The notes beneath the pieces were generated by a model that saw only the letters and a list, made by a program, of their open reading frames with translations, was not told the DNA's origin and ran no database searches. A stretch of 64,000 bases of DNA from the NCBI GenBank assembly GCA_028293725.1, contig JAQGOE010000211.1:3674-67673 (forward strand). Direction: 5' to 3'. How positions within the stretch are numbered: the stretch's first letter is position 1; each line of letters begins with the position of its first letter. Shown here in pieces: positions 53,626 through 62,967 of this stretch. The position numbers were made by a program, and so were the translations under genes. The DNA comes from Gammaproteobacteria bacterium (GTDB taxonomy: Bacteria > Pseudomonadota > Gammaproteobacteria > Steroidobacterales > Steroidobacteraceae).

Positions 53626-54536
53626 AAAACATGACTCTCCGAAAGAGAAACGCCATGAACGCCTCAGGCGCTGAACTTGCAAACCGCCTTTCGCCCGACG
53701 CATCGGTCGCGCCGCGTAGGATTGCTCGCCATGTGCACGGGCGTCAGCACGGCCCGATCAAGCGCCTGGTAGGTCCATCGGACATCGGCGAATTGATCAA
53801 GCCGTTCGTGTTTCTTGACTACGCCAATGTGCCACCGGCAGATTCGATGTTCGGGATCCATCCGCATTCGGGCATTGCCACGCTGACCGTCGTCATCAGT
53901 GGCGCGTTGGTTTACGAAGATACGACCGGAAAGTCCGGCTCGGTCGGCGCAGGTGGATTGGAGTGGATGAAGGCCGGCGGAGGCGTGTGGCATGACGGCC
54001 ACCCCGTCGGCTCGGAGCCGCTCCGGCTCTATCAGCTTTGGGTGGCTCTGCCACCGTCCGAGGAGAATGCGCCGGCTGAAAGCCAGTACATTGCGGCTGA
54101 GGACGTCCAGCAGGAAGGCCCGGCGCGCGTCGTGCTCGGCCAACTCGGCGAGGCCACCAGTGCGATTCGCTCGCCTCCGGGAATCAACTATCTTCACGTC
54201 AGGCTCAACGACGGCCAGCACTGGCGCTATACGCCACCGGCCGGACACACGGTTGCCTGGGTGTCGGTCTACGAAGGCGAGCTGTGGACGCCGGAAGCCG
54301 TCGCTCCGGGAACGTTGGCCGTGTTCGATGAATCCAACGCGGCGATCGACTTCATCGCAAACGGCGACACGTCGTTCGTGCTCGGATCGGCGATCAAGCA
54401 CCCGCACGACCTGGTGACCGGCTACTACTCCGTGCACACAAATCGAAATGCGCTCGATCGCGGCGAAGCGGAAATCCGCCGCATCGGCGCAGGGCTGCTC
54501 GCTTCGGGCCGATTGCGCCAACCTATCCCTCTCTAG
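53622..54536 (+). CDS. Pirin-family protein
   Basis: Up to 304 residues from ATG 53622, which overlaps the NmrA-like stop; ATG 53655 is an alternative. The N-terminal cupin has the metal motif IHPHSGI and, after GLEWMKAGGGV, WHDGHP, where typical pirins have a His-Ser-Glu triplet. The usual acidic ligand is therefore replaced by a second His-type arrangement. Some bacterial pirins are quercetin dioxygenases, others bind regulators. It pairs with the NmrA-like gene; a response to electrophiles or aromatic compounds is a reasonable guess. Confidence 0.85.
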   Translation: MKNMTLRKRNAMNASGAELANRLSPDASVAPRRIARHVHGRQHGPIKRLVGPSDIGELIKPFVFLDYANVPPADSMFGIHPHSGIATLTVVISGALVYEDTTGKSGSVGAGGLEWMKAGGGVWHDGHPVGSEPLRLYQLWVALPPSEENAPAESQYIAAEDVQQEGPARVVLGQLGEATSAIRSPPGINYLHVRLNDGQHWRYTPPAGHTVAWVSVYEGELWTPEAVAPGTLAVFDESNAAIDFIANGDTSFVLGSAIKHPHDLVTGYYSVHTNRNALDRGEAEIRRIGAGLLASGRLRQPIPL

Positions 54537-54555
54537 TGCCAGTCGCCCCTGCCTC

Positions 54556-54590
54556 GCCAAATCTGGCAAATGGCATTACAATGAGTGCCA
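54556..54590 (+). promoter_or_regulatory. Operator-like palindromes over the toxin-antitoxin promoter
   Basis: Two inverted repeats adjoin: GCCAAATCTGGC (54556-54567), then TGGCA-N10-TGCCA (54571-54590). A TACAAT -10-like element at 54577-54582 lies between the arms of the second. This is the usual layout for autorepression by an Xre-type antitoxin. The first palindrome recurs exactly at 56016-56027. Confidence 0.5.
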
Positions 54591-54614
54591 AATTGCAGAA
54601 TAGGCTCTAGCCCC

Positions 54615-55040
54615 ATGACGCCGAGCGTGATTTCAGTTTTGGGTGGCCAGCAGGTGTTCGGTGCGCGCGCCGCGCGCGTGGACCTTCTCGAGGAAGTCGA
54701 GCGTGGCTTGCCGGTGCGTGCCTACGAGTTCGTCACTGAGGCGCTGGAGTTAACGCCCGTCGAAGAGGACCGACTCTTGCAGGTGAGCTTGCGAACACGT
54801 GCTCGCTGGAAGAAACGGGCTCGACTCGATGCGGCGACCTCTGATCGGCTGGTGCGCCTGGCGCGGATCTTGGCGCTCGCTGTGTTTGTCCTTGAGAGTC
54901 GTGTAAATGCCGTGGCTTGGCTGCGCGAGCCCAGTCCGGCGCTAGGAGGGCGTTCGCCTCTTGCCGCAGTCGCCAGCGATCCCGGAGCCGAGAAGGTCTC
55001 GAACATGCTCTATCAGATGGAGCATGGGGTCTATGCGTGA
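54615..55040 (+). CDS. Xre/MbcA/ParS-type antitoxin
   Basis: 141 residues from ATG 54615; an upstream ATG (54585) lies inside the operator and is less likely. The N-terminal helical part is Xre-like. The C-terminus is the DUF2384 toxin-binding domain: AVAWLREPSPALGGRSPL, then VSNMLYQMEHGVYA. The protein would neutralise the RES-domain toxin that follows and repress the pair. The next start codon overlaps this stop (GTGA), giving tight coupling. Confidence 0.85.
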   Translation: MTPSVISVLGGQQVFGARAARVDLLEEVERGLPVRAYEFVTEALELTPVEEDRLLQVSLRTRARWKKRARLDAATSDRLVRLARILALAVFVLESRVNAVAWLREPSPALGGRSPLAAVASDPGAEKVSNMLYQMEHGVYA

Positions 55041-55516
55041 CGCTGACGGTTTTCCGGCTCGGTAAGCACATCTACCGAGACCAACTGTTCAGCGGGCAGG
55101 GCGGTCTCTACGCGAGTGGACGATGGACACCCAGGGGTCGGCCGGTCGTCTACACCTCGGCCAGTATCTCGCTGGCTGTTCTGGAGTACACCGTCAATTA
55201 TCGTCGCCGTGGCTGGGTTCCGGCCACGGTTCTGGGTCGTGCGGTGATTCCGGCAAGCGTGAGTGTTGAGGCAGTTTCGATCGATGAGTTGCCTGCCAAC
55301 TGGTTTGCCGCGTCGCCCCCGCCACAATTGCAGGTGCTCGGCGGCGAGTGGCTGGAGCGAGGTGAGACTGCGGTACTAAAAGTGCCTTCGGCGATCGTGA
55401 CCGAAGAATGGAATTATCTGCTGAATCCGCTCCACGCGGATTTTCGGAAACTTCGCATCACTGCTTCGAAGCCTTTCGACTTTGATCAGCGTGTCGCACG
55501 ATCCCGGAAGAAATGA
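55037..55516 (+). CDS. RES-domain toxin
   Basis: 159 residues from GTG 55037, overlapping the antitoxin stop; a longer frame runs inside the antitoxin gene and is a shadow. Conserved RES elements are present: VFRLGKHIYRD, GGLYASGRW, VVYTSASISLAVLEYTV and, near the end, NYLLNPLHADFRKL. In studied cases such toxins degrade NAD+ (MbcT-type phosphorolysis) or ADP-ribosylate a target (ParT). Active-site Arg, Tyr and Glu positions look intact, so the toxin is probably functional. Confidence 0.88.
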   Translation: MTLTVFRLGKHIYRDQLFSGQGGLYASGRWTPRGRPVVYTSASISLAVLEYTVNYRRRGWVPATVLGRAVIPASVSVEAVSIDELPANWFAASPPPQLQVLGGEWLERGETAVLKVPSAIVTEEWNYLLNPLHADFRKLRITASKPFDFDQRVARSRKK

Positions 55517-55541
55517 GTCGCCTCGTGCGACGTCGGAATAA

Positions 55542-56003
55542 TCAATCCGCACGCGGTTGCTTGAAAGCTCTCACTCTTTGCGCGGAGATCCTCAGCGAGT
55601 CCGGCACTTTCGTGTTCGCCGGATACTCGACCCGGACAATCATCAGCCGGTCAGTGTGCTCAGCCAGGCGGGAGGTATACCGGATCGTCACCGGATAGGG
55701 TGCATCTCTGCCGTCATATCTTTCCGCGTCGGTGTCTCGAAGGCATTCCAATGCCTGGCGTATATGCACGTCAGGTGAGCTGCCCGATGTCAGGTATTGA
55801 CATAGTCGCTCGCCGGGTTGGTAGCCGCCGCTCTCGCATTTGTGGTCGCGGGTGAGCACCACCTGGTGCACCAAGTGGTCGTGCGACGAATTGGCGAATT
55901 GTGCGATCTGACTGCAAATATCGGCGGCGCTCGCAGGTACGGACGCGCACCCTGCAGTTGCCGCGGCTATGGCCAGCAATGTATTCCTGGTAGGACTTTT
56001 CAT
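55542..56003 (-). CDS. Small lipoprotein of unknown function
   Basis: 153 residues. The signal LLAIAAATAGC has a lipobox-like end (TAGC, Cys19), though cleavage after ASA is also possible. Four further Cys in the mature part could form disulfides (C30, C56, C68 and C86 approximately). The family is not recognised. It converges with the toxin gene. The palindrome GCCAAATCTGGC lies 13 bases ahead of its start, the same one found at the antitoxin promoter. Confidence 0.6.
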   Translation of the reverse strand: MKSPTRNTLLAIAAATAGCASVPASAADICSQIAQFANSSHDHLVHQVVLTRDHKCESGGYQPGERLCQYLTSGSSPDVHIRQALECLRDTDAERYDGRDAPYPVTIRYTSRLAEHTDRLMIVRVEYPANTKVPDSLRISAQRVRAFKQPRAD

Positions 56004-56015
56004 CGAAGACCCCCC

Positions 56016-56027
56016 GCCAAATCTGGC
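56016..56027. repeat. Second copy of the GCCAAATCTGGC palindrome
   Basis: This is an exact 12-bp copy of the element at 54556-54567 (13 bp if the preceding C is counted), just ahead of the small lipoprotein gene on the minus strand. Both copies stand upstream of gene starts and bracket the toxin-antitoxin pair. Confidence 0.5.
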
Positions 56028-56103
56028 GCCTCCATCCTGAAGTGACGTTCGCCCTATTATTGCAGAGTTGGCCGCTCGGAGGCAGTCCCGTCCCCGCCTT
56101 AAG

Positions 56104-58959
56104 TCAAAACGTATACCGCGCCCCTATCCGGAAGTAGCGGCCGATGATGCCGGCCTGGTGGTAGGTCGTGTTGAAGTTGACCCCGGCATAGTCGGCCGGA
56201 TCGATGGGCGGTTTCCGACCGGCGATGTTCTGGATGGCGGCGCTGACCTTGAAACCCTTGCCGACCTGGACCTCACCGGTCATATCAAAGTAGATGAACG
56301 ACCCGATGTGGCAGCCCGCCGGGAAGGGCGTCCCCAGGGCCGTCGTGTACAAGCACGCGCTAGTGGTGGAAGCGCTTCCAGTCGCGTCCACGCCCGTCTC
56401 GTCGAACCCGCTCACGTAGTATCCAATGATGCTGGCGGCGACAGGCCCCTGCTTCCACGTGTTGGTCCAAGTAGCCCGCTGGCGCGGTGTGCCTGCACCC
56501 GAGGACAGAATGTAGGGCGCCTGGGTGCCGACGAACGAGAGCACCGTGCCGTCCGGCTGTGTCAGCTTGAAGCTGAGAATGTCGGTCCAGCTGGCCTGGC
56601 TGATCCAGCGGCCCGGCCCGATATCCAGTTGCACCCGCGCGTCTACATCCACGCCGTCGGTTTCTTCCGAGTTGGCGTTGATATAAGGCGCGGCGACGGT
56701 GATGGGCCGCGGCGGCAGATTCGGGAAAGCCGGGTCGGGGTTGTCAGGAGTCACCGCGGACCCCGGCGGCAACGGGGCACCTGCGTAATACGCCGCGAGT
56801 ACCGCCCCGGGAAAGGACGGGATGATGACTCCGGTCTTTTTGATCAGGTAGTAATCCGCGGAGAGGCTCAACGCAGGCAGTGGGTCGAAGACGAACCCGG
56901 CGGTCACGTTGTGCGACTTTTCGGGCTTCAAGTTCGGGTTCGCTGCGGTAATCTGTCCCACGGTGTATTGCTGTACGTACCCGTCGGGGATTCCCCCCAC
57001 CGAGTGGGCGGCCTGGAAGGCCGGTGGCGGTATGTAGGGGAAGAATAGTTCGGAGTAGCTCGAGCCGTTCTCGGCGAAACTCGGCGCACGGAATCCACGC
57101 GAGTACGTGGCGCGCAACGCGAGCGGCTCAAAGGGCTTGAACCGAACTCCGACTTTCGGGGTGACGGCACTGCCGAAGTCCGAATAGTGATCGTAACGGC
57201 CCGAGCCGATCACTTCGAGTGACTTGAATATCCGCGCATCGAGCTCGGTGAAGAATCCCGCCACTTCGCGCTGACCGACCGTCTGTGTTACGCCGAGCCC
57301 CTGGTAGTCCAGGCTCGAGTTGATGTTGGGATCGGAGCTCGATTCGCGCCGCCATTGGACACCTAACGCGATCTTGAGCTGCCCGCCGGGCAACTCTGCC
57401 AGCAGCTTGGAGGCGCTCGTGTCCAGCGCGTAGAGGTCTGTAGTCGAGGTCTTCTGCGCTTCTGGAAAGAGCGCGGCGTTAGTGGCCGCCGAATTCCCCG
57501 CCGGGTTTATGAAGTCATAGGAACCGTTGGTGACGTCATTGATCAACTGCCTGTAACTGAGGAGACCCGTATTATCGAAGTCGAGCGACGAGTGGTTGAT
57601 GATGAGCGCACCGTGGTATTGCCAGTTACCCGCCTCACCATCTACCCCCGCCACGGTGCGGAACACGTGGTTGGTCGTCGTGAGCCTCGGGATTTGCGGG
57701 AAGGCAAAATTGAGCAGCGCATAAGGGCAATTACTGGCTGACGCACAAGCCGCATTGGCGAACGGATTATTGGGATTGAGCGCGCCCGTCGGCAGGAGCG
57801 GCGGCAGTGCGATGGCGTTCGTATTGTGTGGGATGCTGCTCTGGATCTGCGGGTAAGTCAGATCCGAGACCACATCGTCCTGAAAGAACCCCGCGCTCAG
57901 GTATACCTGCGCGGCATCTGTCAGCTGTACGGTCAGGCGGCCATAGAGGTTGATACGCTCTTGTTGTGGCTGGTCGTCAAAACTGAGGAGGGTCGTCTGC
58001 TTGCAGTACACATTGCCGGCGGCATCGGTTGCCTGCAATCCCGCGGGACACGGACGCAACGGCTGCGAAACCGCTCCGGGGTTGGGCACGCCCGTGGTCA
58101 GATCAGGTTGTCCATTTGGCAATGTGCCTGTGACAGTGCCGGGAGTGGCACTTCCGTAGATCGTGCCAGAGGGAAACCCCGACGGCTGGGGGTTCAGATT
58201 GTTGCCGCCGATCGGCGTGAGATCGTTGGTGTTGAACGGAAAGCCTCGCTCACCCACCCGGATAGCCCCATCCTTCTCGTACTCGAGATTGAAGTAGGCG
58301 TTGAAACGATCTCCCGAATGCAGATCGCCGCTGCCCACTGTAAGCGTCCCACGCCGCATGGTGCCGTCACCATGGCTGGACGTGCCCACCTCGGCGCTGG
58401 TTTGCAAGCCGGTGAACGTCTTCTTCAAGATAATGTTGACGACGCCCGCGATGGCATCCGCGCCGTAGACCGAGGAGGCACCGTCCTTCAGCACCTCGAT
58501 GCGGTCGACCACGTCGAGCGGAATGGTGTTCAGATCCACGAATGTGCGCTGCCCGTCATCCGCCAGCGGATAGTTGGTCGCACGGTGTCCATCGATCAGC
58601 ACGAGAGTGGAGTTGACCGTCATGCCGCGTAGTGAAACTCCGGCGCCGCCGGCGGCCGCGCCCACGAATGATGTAGGTAGGGTACCGCTGTTGTCCGCGG
58701 TGAGTGTCCGCACGATGTCGGTGGTGCTGGTTAGTCCGCTTTGCGCGATGTCTTCGGCACTGATCACCGTCAGAGGGGAGGGCGTCTGTATGTCGGTCCT
58801 CGGCACGAAGGAACCCGTGACAATCACAGTTTCGAGCTGATCCGTATGTTCTTCGGCTGGGGCGGCGGGGACAGGCAGGCCAAGCCAGGCCCACGCCAGG
58901 AAGGCAATTCTGCGAAGGCGCCGTACGCGGACTGCTGACTCTTCTGAGTATCCACTCAT
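56104..58959 (-). CDS. TonB-dependent outer-membrane receptor
   Basis: 951 residues. ATG 58959 is chosen because GGAGG lies six bases ahead and a signal peptide follows (IAFLAWAWLGLPVPAAPA); the frame extends further upstream without a leader. The TonB-box-like ETVIVTGSFVPR and plug domain (TPSPLTVISAEDIAQSG, VLIDGHR, RIEVLKDGASSVYG) precede the barrel, which ends in the aromatic RIGARYTF. It takes up a large nutrient or metal complex, energised by TonB-ExbBD. The neighbours are regulatory (NarL-type regulator and propeller kinase, divergent), as in sugar or polymer uptake loci. The substrate is unknown. Confidence 0.93.
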   Translation of the reverse strand: MSGYSEESAVRVRRLRRIAFLAWAWLGLPVPAAPAEEHTDQLETVIVTGSFVPRTDIQTPSPLTVISAEDIAQSGLTSTTDIVRTLTADNSGTLPTSFVGAAAGGAGVSLRGMTVNSTLVLIDGHRATNYPLADDGQRTFVDLNTIPLDVVDRIEVLKDGASSVYGADAIAGVVNIILKKTFTGLQTSAEVGTSSHGDGTMRRGTLTVGSGDLHSGDRFNAYFNLEYEKDGAIRVGERGFPFNTNDLTPIGGNNLNPQPSGFPSGTIYGSATPGTVTGTLPNGQPDLTTGVPNPGAVSQPLRPCPAGLQATDAAGNVYCKQTTLLSFDDQPQQERINLYGRLTVQLTDAAQVYLSAGFFQDDVVSDLTYPQIQSSIPHNTNAIALPPLLPTGALNPNNPFANAACASASNCPYALLNFAFPQIPRLTTTNHVFRTVAGVDGEAGNWQYHGALIINHSSLDFDNTGLLSYRQLINDVTNGSYDFINPAGNSAATNAALFPEAQKTSTTDLYALDTSASKLLAELPGGQLKIALGVQWRRESSSDPNINSSLDYQGLGVTQTVGQREVAGFFTELDARIFKSLEVIGSGRYDHYSDFGSAVTPKVGVRFKPFEPLALRATYSRGFRAPSFAENGSSYSELFFPYIPPPAFQAAHSVGGIPDGYVQQYTVGQITAANPNLKPEKSHNVTAGFVFDPLPALSLSADYYLIKKTGVIIPSFPGAVLAAYYAGAPLPPGSAVTPDNPDPAFPNLPPRPITVAAPYINANSEETDGVDVDARVQLDIGPGRWISQASWTDILSFKLTQPDGTVLSFVGTQAPYILSSGAGTPRQRATWTNTWKQGPVAASIIGYYVSGFDETGVDATGSASTTSACLYTTALGTPFPAGCHIGSFIYFDMTGEVQVGKGFKVSAAIQNIAGRKPPIDPADYAGVNFNTTYHQAGIIGRYFRIGARYTF

Positions 58960-59083
58960 GGATTGCCTCCAAGAATGTCCGAACGACGGGATAATAACCC
59001 CATCAGCCATTTCAGCGGGCTCGAGATCGGCGTATTGTTTCGAGCGCGCCATTGAGCCCGCAGCCGGTCGGAGCCCGGCCCAG

Positions 59084-59713
59084 ATGTCCGAGCCCCAACC
59101 TATTCGCCTATTGAGCGTCGAAGACCACCCGGTTTTTCGCGAGGGGTTGAGTACCATCATCGGATCTCAACCGGATATGCGTCTCGTCGCACAGGCCGCA
59201 AATGCTGTAGAGGCCCTGATGGAGTTTCGTCGCCATCGGCCCGACATCACTTTGATGGATCTGAGGCTTCCCGGCAGCGATGGAACCGACCTGCTGGTGA
59301 CCCTCCGGGGAGAGTTTCCCGATGCCCGGATCATTATGCTGACCTCAACCGAGGGCGACGGAGAGATCCAGCGCGCAATGCGTGCCGGCGCTGCCGCCTA
59401 CGTGCTGAAGAGCGTGCCCAAGAACGAGCTGTTGACGGCGGTGCGAAGCGTTCATGCGGGCCGCCGCTATGTGCCTCCGGAGGTGGCCGCTCGTCTTGCC
59501 GAACATCTTGGCGACGAGAACCTGACGCCTAGGGAGCTCGATGTGCTACGCCTGATTCGCGACGGGTTTCGCAACAAGCAGATCGCGGACCAGCTTTCCA
59601 TCGCTGAGGGCACGGTCAATTTCCACATCAAGAACCTCGTGGACAAGCTCGGCGCGAATGATCGGGCCCACGCGTTGACCATCGCCTTTCGCCGTGGCCT
59701 GTTGCAGCTGTAG
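59084..59713 (+). CDS. NarL/FixJ-type response regulator
   Basis: 209 residues from ATG 59084; the open frame begins at 58958 inside the receptor leader. Receiver: acidic Glu13/Asp14, phospho-acceptor Asp59 (LMDLRLPG), Thr87 and Lys109 (YVLKS). LuxR-type helix-turn-helix at about 144-200 (LTPRELDVLRLIRDGFRNKQ). It is divergent from the TonB receptor and precedes the propeller kinase in the same direction by 119 bases, so it is the likely partner of that kinase. Confidence 0.93.
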   Translation: MSEPQPIRLLSVEDHPVFREGLSTIIGSQPDMRLVAQAANAVEALMEFRRHRPDITLMDLRLPGSDGTDLLVTLRGEFPDARIIMLTSTEGDGEIQRAMRAGAAAYVLKSVPKNELLTAVRSVHAGRRYVPPEVAARLAEHLGDENLTPRELDVLRLIRDGFRNKQIADQLSIAEGTVNFHIKNLVDKLGANDRAHALTIAFRRGLLQL

Positions 59714-59723
59714 TCGACTTTTC

Positions 59724-59744
59724 CACCTGCAGAAAACTTCAGGC
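59724..59744 (+). promoter_or_regulatory. 21-bp element, copy 1 (CACCTGCAGAAA-N4-CAGGC)
   Basis: This element lies 89 bases ahead of the propeller-kinase start. The same two blocks with the same four-base gap recur at 62861-62881, 87 bases ahead of the AraC-type gene. CCTGCAG inside the first block is itself palindromic around TGCA. It is a candidate binding site for the local NarL-type or AraC-type regulator. Confidence 0.5.
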
Positions 59745-59832
59745 CGGGAGCCCGAGTATTTGCTAGGCCGTACCTGTATAGGGCGGGCTACAGTGGAAGG
59801 CACGGGACACGGACAGAGACAGAGATAAAGAG

Positions 59833-62800
59833 ATGTGCGCTCGGGTCCTCTGGATGCTCATCGTCGCCTGGGTTGCAGCGAGTTCCGCCTGGGCGCTCGA
59901 TCCGACCAGGCGGCTGTCCCAATATGCGCACACGAGCTGGCGCAGCAGTGATGGCTACTTCGGTGGGTCCGTCCCCACGTCCATCGCACAAACGCAGGAC
60001 GGCTTTATCTGGATGGGGACGACCAGCGGGCTGATCCGGTTTGACGGAGTCCTGTTTACGCGTTGGTCCCCGCCGGACGGACAGCCGCTACCGCTGCCGA
60101 TTTACAGTCTGCTTGCCGCCAAGGACGGCAGTCTCTGGATGGGTGCCGAAGGCTATGTCGCTCACTGGGAGAGCGGCCGGCTGACCCGTTATGCCATGGG
60201 CTCTTTCAGTGTTTCCGCCATCCTCGAAACAAACGATGGGACAATTTGGTTCACTCGCGCTGGAGGTGGCAAACCGGGTGGCCTGTGCCGATTGGAGCGG
60301 GGCGCGTCACATTGCTACGGGGCATCAGACGGGATCGAGGGTTTACAGGCGGACGCGCTCGCTGAGGACGGTGCGGGCAATCTTTGGGTCGGCGGCGATG
60401 CGTCCGTCGTCCGTTGGACTCCGGCCGCCCACATAGCGTATCCACTGCCCCAACTCCAATCCGTTATAGGCGCTGGAGTGACGGCCCTGGAGCCGGCGCC
60501 CGACGCAAGTGTGTGGGTGGGCATAGTGAACGTATCCGGGCGAGAGCTGGGTCTGCAGCGCTTGGCTGCCGGACGTATGCAGCCTGTAGTTGCCGGCAAA
60601 CTCGATAGCAGCACCTTGCCCGTGTCTGCGCTTCATTACGATGGCGCAGGCAGTCTGTGGGTGGGTACGATCAACCAAGGCATCTATCGCATACATGGGG
60701 AAACCGTCGATCAGTTTCGTAGCGTAGACGGGCTCTCTGGCGACTATGTCAATAAGTTTCTCGAGGATCGCGAAGGCACACTCTGGGTCGCAACCTCCCG
60801 CGGCCTCGATGCCTTTCACGACCGTGGGGTCGTGACGCTGTCTACTCGCGAAGGACTGGGGTTGGATCAAGTGGATTCGGTGTCAGCCGCGCCCGATGGC
60901 ACAGTCTGGGTCGGAGGGGAGCAGGGACTTGATGAAATCCGCGACGCCGGTGTGACTTCGATCCATTTGCCGGGCCGCGAGATCACCTCGGTACTCGAGG
61001 ATCGCACCGGCACCTTGTGGGTTGGTATCGACAACACCCTGACATTCCGGAACCAGGGCCGGTTCGAGCGCATTGAGATTCCCGACGCCCAGCCGAAGGA
61101 GATTGTCACGAGCCTTGCCGAGGACGTGAACGGCAACGTTTGGGCCGAGATCCGCGGCAACCCTTCGAGGCTCATCCGCATTCAGGACCGGAGTGTCCGT
61201 GAAGTCTTCGTGGAACCGCGCGTTCCGGCAGCTACGAGACTGGCGGCCGATCCCGAAGGCGGAGTGTGGCTGGGATTGAGAGACGGCAACCTGGCGCGGT
61301 TCCGGAACGGTATCGTCGAGACTTTCCCCTTCAAACGTGACTCCTCGGCGGCGGCTCTTCCTGCCCCCATTGCGCAACTCGCCGTAAGGCACGATGGCTC
61401 CGTATTGGCGGCCGCGTCATTCGGACTGCTGGGCTTGCGCCAGGGGACGCTAAGACTCATGACTGTCAGCAATGGTCTCCCATGCGATCGCATTGATGCG
61501 GTCGTGGAGGATAACCACGCGACAGTCTGGCTCGCCACGCCATGCGGGCTGCTTGGGCTCGCTCCCGAGGAGGTAAATGAGTGGTGGCGTAATCCCGAGG
61601 TCGTTGTTCATCCCCGGATTCTCGATTCGTTCGACGGTTGGGAGCCCGGAGAGGTCTCTTTCCAACCGGCGGCGCGCTCTGTCGACGGACGTTTGTGGTT
61701 CGCCAACCAGAGTGCAGTGCAAGTGGTCGATCCAGACCGCCTGCCGCACAACACACTGCGTCCGCCCGTGCAGATCGAGGGGATCGTAGCTGATCGCAGG
61801 GAGTTTCCCCTTGAAGCCGGCCTGCGGCTACCCCCTCTCACTCGCGATCTGCAGATCAGCTACACCGCGTTGAGTTTGGTAGCGCCACAGAAAGTGCGCT
61901 TCCGGTACCGATTGGAGGGTCACGATCCGGATTGGCAGGATGCCGCTACCCGCCGGCAGGCGTTCTATAACGATTTGCCACCCGGGGACTACCGCTTTCG
62001 CGTGATTGCCTGCAACAACGACGGCGTATGGAACGACGCAGGCGCCTCGATCAGCTTCACTATTGCACCTGCCTGGTACCAGGCAAAACTGTTCCGGGCT
62101 GCGTGCCTCATCTTCGCTATTCTGGCCCTTTGGGCTGCGTACCGGCTGCGAGTCCGCCAGATACAAGCCGCCGCCGCGACGCGGTTTAACGAAAGGTTGG
62201 CCGAGCGCACGCGCGTCGCGCGTGACATTCACGACACGCTTCTTCAGACAATCCAGGGCAGCAAGATGGTCGCCGACGACGCGCTGGAGCACGCTGCCGA
62301 CCTTGGGCGGTTGCGAACTGCAATCGAGCAGCTCGCCAACTGGCTGGCGCGCGCAACGCGAGAAGGGCGCGAGGCCCTCAATTCGCTGCGCGCTACCTCG
62401 GCCGAAGGTCCCGATCTCTTGGAAGCCTTGAAACGTGTTGCTGAGGAGGAAACAGGTGCCAGCTCCTTGAGCGTAACCTGCACGAGTACCGGCGAGCCCA
62501 GGTACATTCATCCCATCGTCGCGGACGAGGTCTATCACATCGCCCATGAAGCGGTCCGCAACGCCCGCACGCACGCCAGAGCGAGCAAACTGCTCCTCGA
62601 GTTGGAGTATGGGCAGCGGCTCATTCTGCGGATCACGGATGATGGTGTTGGTATGGACTCTGCCCTCCTGGAGCATGGACGACCAGGGCATTTCGGGCTT
62701 CAGGGGATGCGCGAGCGCGCTGCCCACACAGAAGGCAAGCTCACCCTCACGAGTGCACCAGGTGCCGGAACTGTGGTTACGCTGATCGTTCCCGGAGGGA

Positions 62801-62859
62801 TCGCATTTCAGACCGAGCAGTCCATGCTCTTCTCGCGACTTCGAGCACCACCGAAATAA
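59833..62859 (+). CDS. Two-component-regulator-propeller sensor histidine kinase
   Basis: 1008 residues. Signal peptide 1-22. Two seven-bladed propellers from about 40 to 660 are built of repeated Reg_prop units (GFIWMGTTSGLIRFDG; SLWVGTINQGIYR; TLWVATSRGLDAF). A Y_Y_Y domain (about 690-745) precedes one TM at about 753-772. The cytoplasmic part is a HisKA_3 dimer helix with acceptor His near 800 (ARDIHDTLLQ), and a HATPase with GLQGMRERA. No receiver is fused, so it is not a complete hybrid; the partner is the preceding NarL-type regulator. Kinases of this type often sense oligosaccharides in the periplasm, which fits the adjacent TonB receptor. Confidence 0.93.
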   Translation: MCARVLWMLIVAWVAASSAWALDPTRRLSQYAHTSWRSSDGYFGGSVPTSIAQTQDGFIWMGTTSGLIRFDGVLFTRWSPPDGQPLPLPIYSLLAAKDGSLWMGAEGYVAHWESGRLTRYAMGSFSVSAILETNDGTIWFTRAGGGKPGGLCRLERGASHCYGASDGIEGLQADALAEDGAGNLWVGGDASVVRWTPAAHIAYPLPQLQSVIGAGVTALEPAPDASVWVGIVNVSGRELGLQRLAAGRMQPVVAGKLDSSTLPVSALHYDGAGSLWVGTINQGIYRIHGETVDQFRSVDGLSGDYVNKFLEDREGTLWVATSRGLDAFHDRGVVTLSTREGLGLDQVDSVSAAPDGTVWVGGEQGLDEIRDAGVTSIHLPGREITSVLEDRTGTLWVGIDNTLTFRNQGRFERIEIPDAQPKEIVTSLAEDVNGNVWAEIRGNPSRLIRIQDRSVREVFVEPRVPAATRLAADPEGGVWLGLRDGNLARFRNGIVETFPFKRDSSAAALPAPIAQLAVRHDGSVLAAASFGLLGLRQGTLRLMTVSNGLPCDRIDAVVEDNHATVWLATPCGLLGLAPEEVNEWWRNPEVVVHPRILDSFDGWEPGEVSFQPAARSVDGRLWFANQSAVQVVDPDRLPHNTLRPPVQIEGIVADRREFPLEAGLRLPPLTRDLQISYTALSLVAPQKVRFRYRLEGHDPDWQDAATRRQAFYNDLPPGDYRFRVIACNNDGVWNDAGASISFTIAPAWYQAKLFRAACLIFAILALWAAYRLRVRQIQAAAATRFNERLAERTRVARDIHDTLLQTIQGSKMVADDALEHAADLGRLRTAIEQLANWLARATREGREALNSLRATSAEGPDLLEALKRVAEEETGASSLSVTCTSTGEPRYIHPIVADEVYHIAHEAVRNARTHARASKLLLELEYGQRLILRITDDGVGMDSALLEHGRPGHFGLQGMRERAAHTEGKLTLTSAPGAGTVVTLIVPGGIAFQTEQSMLFSRLRAPPK

Positions 62860-62860
62860 T

Positions 62861-62881
62861 CACCTGCAGAAATGTCCAGGC
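62861..62881 (+). promoter_or_regulatory. 21-bp element, copy 2
   Basis: It has the same blocks (CACCTGCAGAAA, four bases, CAGGC) as 59724-59744 and begins two bases after the kinase stop. The AraC-type start is 87 bases away. Only the four spacer bases differ between copies. Confidence 0.5.
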
Positions 62882-62967
62882 TTGCAGCTGAGGTTATTTG
62901 AGGCGCGCACTCGCTGTGCTCCCCATACGCTCATCACCCATAGTTCCGACAAGCGGGTGATCAAGCC

